From assembly GCA_016704425.1 (NCBI GenBank), contig JADJAC010000010.1, forward strand, positions 365,501 through 429,500: a stretch of 64,000 bases of DNA. The letters run 5' to 3'. Below the pieces are notes generated by a model, which was given only the letters and a program-made list of their open reading frames with translations, did no database searches and was not told where the DNA came from. The first letter of the stretch is position 1, and every line of letters starts with the position of its first letter. Positions 60,078 through 64,000 of the stretch are shown here, one piece after another. The stretch is from Sphingomonadales bacterium. GTDB taxonomy: Bacteria; Pseudomonadota; Alphaproteobacteria; Sphingomonadales; Sphingomonadaceae. A program made the translations under genes and the position numbers.

Positions 60078-60920
60078 TCAGGTTTGCGCAGACAGCGAGG
60101 CAATCTGCCCCTTGAGATCCGCGCGGTCGAATGTCCGGGTCGTAAGCCGGGAAACATGATCGCGAATGGCGTTCGGGGTGATTCCGATGAACTCCTTCAG
60201 CTCTCGGATGCAGTGTGATTGATCGTAAAAGCCTTCGTCTATGAAATCCTGCCAGTCGCCTTCCCCCCGGGCGATCAGTTTCGCCGTGCGGAGCGCCCGG
60301 TACTTGCGGACAAGCTGCTTGGGAGGCGATCCATAGATCTGGCGCGTGAGCCGTTCGATCTGTCGTCGCGAGAGGTTGGTCGCGGCTTCAAGATCCTTGA
60401 GGTCGGGAGACAGGCTCGACTCCAACCAGTGATCGACCGCGCGGATGAACCAGTGCGGGACCTTCAAAAGCGCGTCGGAGAATCGCTCGGAACGTTCTGT
60501 CATCAAGGCAGCCATGTCTTCCAGGCGATCCATGCGAGCCATCTTGGTCGCAGTCTCGACAATGACATCGCCCAGCACTGTCGTCGCATCGATGAGCCTG
60601 TTTGCATATTTGTCTGCCGGCAGCCCGGTGATTGCGGCCCAACCCGCAGGGAGAAGCCCGCCGCCAAATACGCGCGCTGGCCCCCTTACGACGATCCTTG
60701 ACGCCTTGGTGCGCGGCCCCATCAGGGTAACGGGAAAAAAAGTCTGCCGATGGCCGTCTCCGAAGGTCACTTCCCCTTCGCCAGACAGGACAACGCGGAA
60801 CTGGCCTATATCGGCGCGCTCAAGATCTTCGAACAAGGCCTCGTCGGTTTCAAAAAGGTAATAGGCCGATACAAAGGCGGCAAGCTCCGCAGGCGGCGGG
60901 AGATATTGTAGCTTTATCAA
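60078..60920 (-). CDS. AraC-family transcriptional regulator (upstream paralogue)
   Basis: A 280-residue AraC protein with the same layout: FVSAYYLFETDEALFEDLER and LSGEGEVTFGDGHRQTFFP in the N-terminal part, LSRRQIERLTRQIYGSPPKQ and YDQSHCIRELKEFIGITPNA in the HTH pair. The start is a TTG at 60920 with AGGG 5 nt upstream; no ATG is available nearby. Shared positions with the downstream gene (ERADxGxxR; GPxxxFGxxLLPxxWxxI; PPKxLxRKxRALRTA) show a tandem duplication. Downstream of the two tandem RNA-like elements. Confidence 0.83.
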   Translation of the reverse strand: MIKLQYLPPPAELAAFVSAYYLFETDEALFEDLERADIGQFRVVLSGEGEVTFGDGHRQTFFPVTLMGPRTKASRIVVRGPARVFGGGLLPAGWAAITGLPADKYANRLIDATTVLGDVIVETATKMARMDRLEDMAALMTERSERFSDALLKVPHWFIRAVDHWLESSLSPDLKDLEAATNLSRRQIERLTRQIYGSPPKQLVRKYRALRTAKLIARGEGDWQDFIDEGFYDQSHCIRELKEFIGITPNAIRDHVSRLTTRTFDRADLKGQIASLSAQT

Positions 60921-61036
60921 CTTGCCCTGACCCGATCTTTTTTAGCGCTGTATAGACTTCCGGCCCCGATACCGGGCCAGAACCGGAAAATCCAGCACTT
61001 TGCTTGTCGAGAGCGACAATTGCACAGGCTTCAGGC

Positions 61037-61072
61037 AAAAAAAAGTGGCCCGGCACAATATTGCGCCGGGCC
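61037..61072 (-). terminator. Intrinsic terminator of copy 1
   Basis: A 10-bp stem (61047-61056 with 61063-61072; 9 Watson-Crick pairs plus one G-T) with a 6-nt loop, followed on the minus strand by eight Ts. Confidence 0.8.
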
Positions 61073-61187
61073 TTCAGGAAAAGGGCCTCACAAGAGGAAA
61101 CCCTTCGGGTCGCACGAATGTCATAGGCAGCGCGGCGCGGAAAGGATTGCAAGAATCAGTCGCAATTTGAAAGGAATCGACATCCAA
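61037..61187 (-). ncRNA. Candidate small RNA, copy 1 of a tandem pair
   Basis: On the minus strand the unit starts with a box TTGGATGTCGATTCCTTTCA (61187-61168), then a core GCGACCCGAAGGG (61113-61101), a hairpin with stem CCTC-TTGT-GAGG closed by AAGGG/CCCTT, a CCTTTTCCTGAAGG segment, and an intrinsic terminator GGCCCGGCGC-AATATT-GTGCCGGGCC followed by A, C and eight Ts (61044-61037). A short ORF overlaps it but its frame over the core differs from that in copy 2, so selection appears to be on RNA. The transcript start is not known. Confidence 0.6.
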
Positions 61188-61214
61188 CCTGAAAATTTGA
61201 CAGGTTGCTCTGCC

Positions 61215-61248
61215 AAAAAAATGGCCCGACCGGATTCCCGGTCAGGCC
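61215..61248 (-). terminator. Intrinsic terminator of copy 2
   Basis: An 11-bp stem with one C-A mismatch (61223-61233 with 61238-61248) and a 4-nt loop, followed on the minus strand by a T tract of seven. Confidence 0.8.
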
Positions 61249-61348
61249 TTTAGGTAAAGGTTCTCCGAATCACTTCGAGAGCCCCTCGGGTCGCAGGTCA
61301 TGAGTTAGACTGAACAGAAGGCTCGGTATTGGACAGAATCGACACCAA
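61215..61348 (-). ncRNA. Candidate small RNA, copy 2 of a tandem pair
   Basis: Same plan as copy 1: upstream box TTGGTGTCGATTCTGTCCAA (61348-61329), core GCGACCCGAGGGG (61294-61282), a hairpin with different bases but the same position (stem CGAA-GTGA-TTCG flanked by CTC/GAG), CCTTTACCTAAAGG, and a terminator stem GGCCTGACCGG-GAAT-CCGGTCGGGCC followed by seven Ts (61221-61215). The distance from T tract to core is 61 nt against 57 in copy 1. Hairpin arms differ in sequence but keep pairing, which supports an RNA function. Confidence 0.6.
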
Positions 61349-61398
61349 AACTTAACCGTGTTTTGACCCGCAGTACCTCCAGTGTTAGCGCGCTGGAA

Positions 61399-62433
61399 AT
61401 GTCTCTATTTGCCATTGTCCGTCCGCTGGTCTTTGCTCTCGATCCCGAGCGAGCACACCGCCTCACGATCGCAGCCCTGAAGCGGCTTCCGGGCCGGGCA
61501 GCGCAACCGAAGAATCCTGCACTGGCGATCACGCTGGCTGGCCTCACGTTTCCATCCCCGGTCGGGCTGGCTGCGGGCTTCGACAAGGATGCAGAAGTAC
61601 CAGATGCAATGCTTGGCCTTGGCTTCGGCTTTGTCGAAGTTGGCACCGTCACACCGCTCCCGCAGGCTGGGAACCCCAAGCCAAGGCTTTTCCGGCTGGC
61701 CGAGGATCGCGCCGTGATCAACCGGATGGGCTTCAACAATCGGGGGCAGGTTGCAGCCCTTGCCCGACTGACCTCACGCAGACGACGGGGCATTGTCGGC
61801 GTCAATGTCGGTGCGAACAAGGACGCAACCGACCGCGTGAGCGACTATGTTTCGGGCGTCCGTCTTATGGCCCCGGTTGCCGACTATCTGACGATCAACA
61901 TCAGTTCGCCCAACACGCCGGGCCTGCGCGCACTCCAGAGCGGCGATGCGCTGGGCGAGTTACTGGATGCTGTGACACCTGTCCGTGCGCCCAGCGGTCC
62001 GCCCGTATTCCTCAAGGTAGCGCCCGATCTTGAGCCCGCGGAAATCGATGCCGTGGTGAAAACAGCAATCGGCCGGATCGATGGGCTGATCATCGGCAAT
62101 ACGACGCTGTCCCGTCCATCGCTGCGTTCGCCCGATTCTGGCGAAGCCGGCGGGCTCTCAGGCGCCCCACTGGCAGGGCTTGCCCTTCAGCGCTTGCGTG
62201 ACTTTCGCAGCGCCAGCGGCGGCACGTTACCGCTTGTCGCAGCGGGCGGCATTGAAACGGCCGAGCAGGCGTGGGAAAGGATCAAGGCGGGCGCTTCGCT
62301 GGTCCAGCTTTATTCGGCGCTCGTGTATCACGGTCCGGGCCTCGCACGCACAATCACCCGGGGGCTTCCAGCCCTTATGGCCCGGGACGGATTTACGACG
62401 ATTGCCGAAGCGATCGGGTCTGAGGCGCGTTAG
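61399..62433 (+). CDS. pyrD: Quinone-dependent dihydroorotate dehydrogenase
   Basis: A 344-residue class 2 DHODH: membrane-associating N-terminus (LFAIVRPLVFALDPERAHRL), PVGLAAGFDKDAEVPDAM, GFGFVEVGTVTPLPQAGNP, NRMGFNNRGQVAAL, ISSPNTPGLRALQ with the catalytic Ser-type loop, FLKVAPDLEPAEID and AAGGIETAEQAWERIKAGAS. It oxidises dihydroorotate to orotate with quinone, at the inner membrane. The ATG at 61399 is the family start; upstream in-frame residues are not conserved. It is divergent from the RNA elements. Confidence 0.95.
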   Translation: MSLFAIVRPLVFALDPERAHRLTIAALKRLPGRAAQPKNPALAITLAGLTFPSPVGLAAGFDKDAEVPDAMLGLGFGFVEVGTVTPLPQAGNPKPRLFRLAEDRAVINRMGFNNRGQVAALARLTSRRRRGIVGVNVGANKDATDRVSDYVSGVRLMAPVADYLTINISSPNTPGLRALQSGDALGELLDAVTPVRAPSGPPVFLKVAPDLEPAEIDAVVKTAIGRIDGLIIGNTTLSRPSLRSPDSGEAGGLSGAPLAGLALQRLRDFRSASGGTLPLVAAGGIETAEQAWERIKAGASLVQLYSALVYHGPGLARTITRGLPALMARDGFTTIAEAIGSEAR

Positions 62434-62472
62434 GGCTTGCTGTCACCGGAGAGGGGGTTAGGGTCGCGGTTC

Positions 62473-64000
62473 ATGAAGAAGTGGCTTGTTGCAATCCTGT
62501 TGCTCTGTGCAATCCCGGACAGTGTTCTGGCGGAGGGCGGAGCTGTTTCCGCTGCCGATCCGCGTGCTGCCGAAGCCGGCCGCGAAATCTTGCGGCAGGG
62601 CGGATCGGCTGCCGATGCAGCGATCGCGATGATGCTCGCGCTAAGCGTGGTTGAGCCACAATCGTCCGGCATAGGCGGCGGCGGATTCATGATCCACAAT
62701 GATGGGCGAACGAACGACGTCGGGACAATCGATGGTCGCGAAACGGCGCCCTCATCAGCAAGCCCGCGCCTTTTCCTCGATGCCGCAGGCAAGCCGATGC
62801 CGTTCATCGATGCTTTCGCAGGAGGGCGTTCGGTTGGCGTGCCCGGCAATATTGCGCTGGCAGCACGCGCTTCGGCACGGTGGGGCAAGCTGCGCTGGCC
62901 GGCCTTGTTCCAGCCCGCCATCCGGCTGGCCGAGAATGGCTATCAGGTCACCCCAAGGCTTGCCGAGGCCTTGTCGCGCCTCAAGGCTATCTGGCCCGAT
63001 TTTCCGGCGGCACAGGCGATCTATTGGCAGGACGGCAGGCCCAAGCAGGTCGGGGAAACGGTCAGGAATCCTGCCCTGGCCGCCTTGCTTCGCACAGTCG
63101 CCAAAAAGGGAGCGAGAGCCTTCTATTCCGGCCGGAATGCAACCGCGATCATTGGGGCCACAGGCCAATCGAAGCGCAATCCGACTGTCGTCACCCGCCG
63201 TGACATTGCGGCCTATCGGGCCATTGACCGGGCCGCAGTTTGTACCACCTACCGCCAATACCGGCTGTGCGGCATGGGCCCGCCGTCTTCGGGTGCCACG
63301 ACTGTCTTCCAGATCCTGGGGATGCTCGAACGGTTCGACCTCAAGGCGCTTGGCAAGGACAATCCGCAAAGCTGGCACCTGATCGCCGAAGCAATGCGCC
63401 TCGGATATGCCGATCGGGAGAAGTACCTCGGGGACCCCGACTTCGTTGCTGTTCCCGTCGCCGGATTGCTCGACAAGGCCTATGTCGCGAGCCGTTCGGC
63501 ACTCATTTCCCCCGACCGCTCGCTTGGCACCTATGAAGCGGGCACGCCCCCGGGAGCGCAGCCCCGCACAGCGGCACTATCCGGCGAAGTTGCAGGAACC
63601 ACGCATTTTGTCGCGATCGACGGGCACGGCGATATCGCCAGCATGACGTCAACTGTCGAAGGGCCGTTCGGCAGCCAGCTGATCGCCAATGGCTATTTCC
63701 TGAACAATGAGCTGACCGATTTCACCTTCGCACCCGAAAAGGACGGTGCCCCGGTTGCGAACCGGGCTGAAGCCGGGAAGCGCCCGCTTTCGTCCATGTC
63801 CCCGACCATTGTCTATGGTTCCGACGGCAAGCCCGTCTTCGCGGCAGGCGCTGCAGGGGGCAAGACAATCATCATGCAGGTCGCCAAGATCCTGATCGCG
63901 CATCTTGACTGGGGCCTTTCTGCCCGGGATGCGATCGCGGCCCCGAACATCTATTTCGCAGGCGACGCCGTGCTGGTCGAGCCCGGCACGGCATTGGCGG
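62473..64000 (+). CDS. ggt: Gamma-glutamyltransferase (partial, 3' end outside window)
   Basis: At least 509 residues of a periplasmic Ntn-hydrolase: signal peptide (KKWLVAILLLCAIPDSVLA), VEPQSSGIGGGGFMIHND, VPGNIALAARASARWG, LRLCGMGPPSSG-like segment (CGMGPPSSGATTVFQIL), and the autoprocessing site AGTTHFVAIDG with nucleophile Thr376, then GKRPLSSMSPTIVY and FAAGAAGGKTIIMQV. The precursor is cut at Thr376 into two subunits and cleaves gamma-glutamyl bonds, for example in glutathione. It follows pyrD by 39 nt on the same strand and runs past the right edge. Confidence 0.93.
   Translation, partial: MKKWLVAILLLCAIPDSVLAEGGAVSAADPRAAEAGREILRQGGSAADAAIAMMLALSVVEPQSSGIGGGGFMIHNDGRTNDVGTIDGRETAPSSASPRLFLDAAGKPMPFIDAFAGGRSVGVPGNIALAARASARWGKLRWPALFQPAIRLAENGYQVTPRLAEALSRLKAIWPDFPAAQAIYWQDGRPKQVGETVRNPALAALLRTVAKKGARAFYSGRNATAIIGATGQSKRNPTVVTRRDIAAYRAIDRAAVCTTYRQYRLCGMGPPSSGATTVFQILGMLERFDLKALGKDNPQSWHLIAEAMRLGYADREKYLGDPDFVAVPVAGLLDKAYVASRSALISPDRSLGTYEAGTPPGAQPRTAALSGEVAGTTHFVAIDGHGDIASMTSTVEGPFGSQLIANGYFLNNELTDFTFAPEKDGAPVANRAEAGKRPLSSMSPTIVYGSDGKPVFAAGAAGGKTIIMQVAKILIAHLDWGLSARDAIAAPNIYFAGDAVLVEPGTALA

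Larger units (their letters stand above)
60921..61398. other. Intergenic region with tandem RNA-like elements
   Basis: About 480 nt between the AraC gene and the divergent pyrD. It contains two homologous, terminator-ended elements on the minus strand (61037-61187 and 61215-61348). The remaining parts (60921-61036; 61349-61398) show no gene. Confidence 0.7.

Noticed and set aside
61070..61310. Short minus-strand ORFs of 16 and 18 codons in the tandem RNA elements
   Set aside because: They start at similar ATGs, but the conserved core is read in different frames in the two copies and neither has a good Shine-Dalgarno, so the elements are treated as RNA.

Overview
The window is chromosomal DNA from a GC-rich alphaproteobacterium, most likely a member of the Sphingomonadales. 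The support is gene content and order: an RcGTA-type gene transfer agent remnant, a Bpt-type leucyltransferase, short-form HisG, a glnB-glnA pair, a complete SUF operon headed by an Rrf2 regulator, LytTR regulation, and many GTG/TTG starts. No rRNA, CRISPR array or insertion sequence was seen. One tRNA gene, tRNA-Gly(CCC), is present.

Left end (1-5450, minus strand): a gutted gene transfer agent locus. A clear sigma70-like promoter precedes a small-terminase-like gene, an intact large terminase, a small membrane protein and a near-complete HK97-type portal gene. The portal frame then runs on through a Gly/Pro-rich linker into a DNA/RNA non-specific endonuclease domain of the polymorphic-toxin type. 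A YezG/DUF600-type immunity gene follows directly. All head and tail genes that normally follow the portal are missing. The locus resumes in the last ~109 codons of the gp15-like tail protein and a DUF2793 gene. The toxin part is much poorer in GC than the portal part. This portal-toxin/immunity arrangement is the most unusual feature of the window.

5.6-26.6 kb: transaldolase and a XerC-type recombinase, an alpha/beta hydrolase, a cytochrome c-like/TPR pair, an alkaline-phosphatase-family enzyme, DsbD, an amidohydrolase, VOC and SDR enzymes, a 3-hydroxyisobutyrate-dehydrogenase-like protein, threonine deaminase, Bpt, glutamine synthetase and PII, an acyl-CoA dehydrogenase, an MFS transporter, a CinA/MoaB-like protein, methionine aminopeptidase and tRNA-Gly.

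26.6-51 kb: an MDR/ABA4-like/acyl-CoA carboxylase operon, nitronate monooxygenase, MobA, an ATP-grasp protein, hisG-hisD-nusB, a DUF2332 protein, an M23 peptidase with a helix-hairpin-helix membrane protein, a von Willebrand factor A protein, a LytS/LytR-type two-component pair, an LplT-like MFS protein, a Do-type protease with hflK-hflC, an Mrp ATPase, a CoA-binding protein, DapD and a HAD nucleotidase.

51-64 kb: a lipoprotein subtilase autotransporter; an eight-gene translationally coupled SUF operon (regulator-sufB-orphan-sufC-sufD-sufS-sufT-sufA) with a dyad operator in its promoter; two tandem paralogous AraC regulators; two tandem, homologous, terminator-ended RNA-like elements; pyrD; and the start of a gamma-glutamyltransferase gene that runs off the window.
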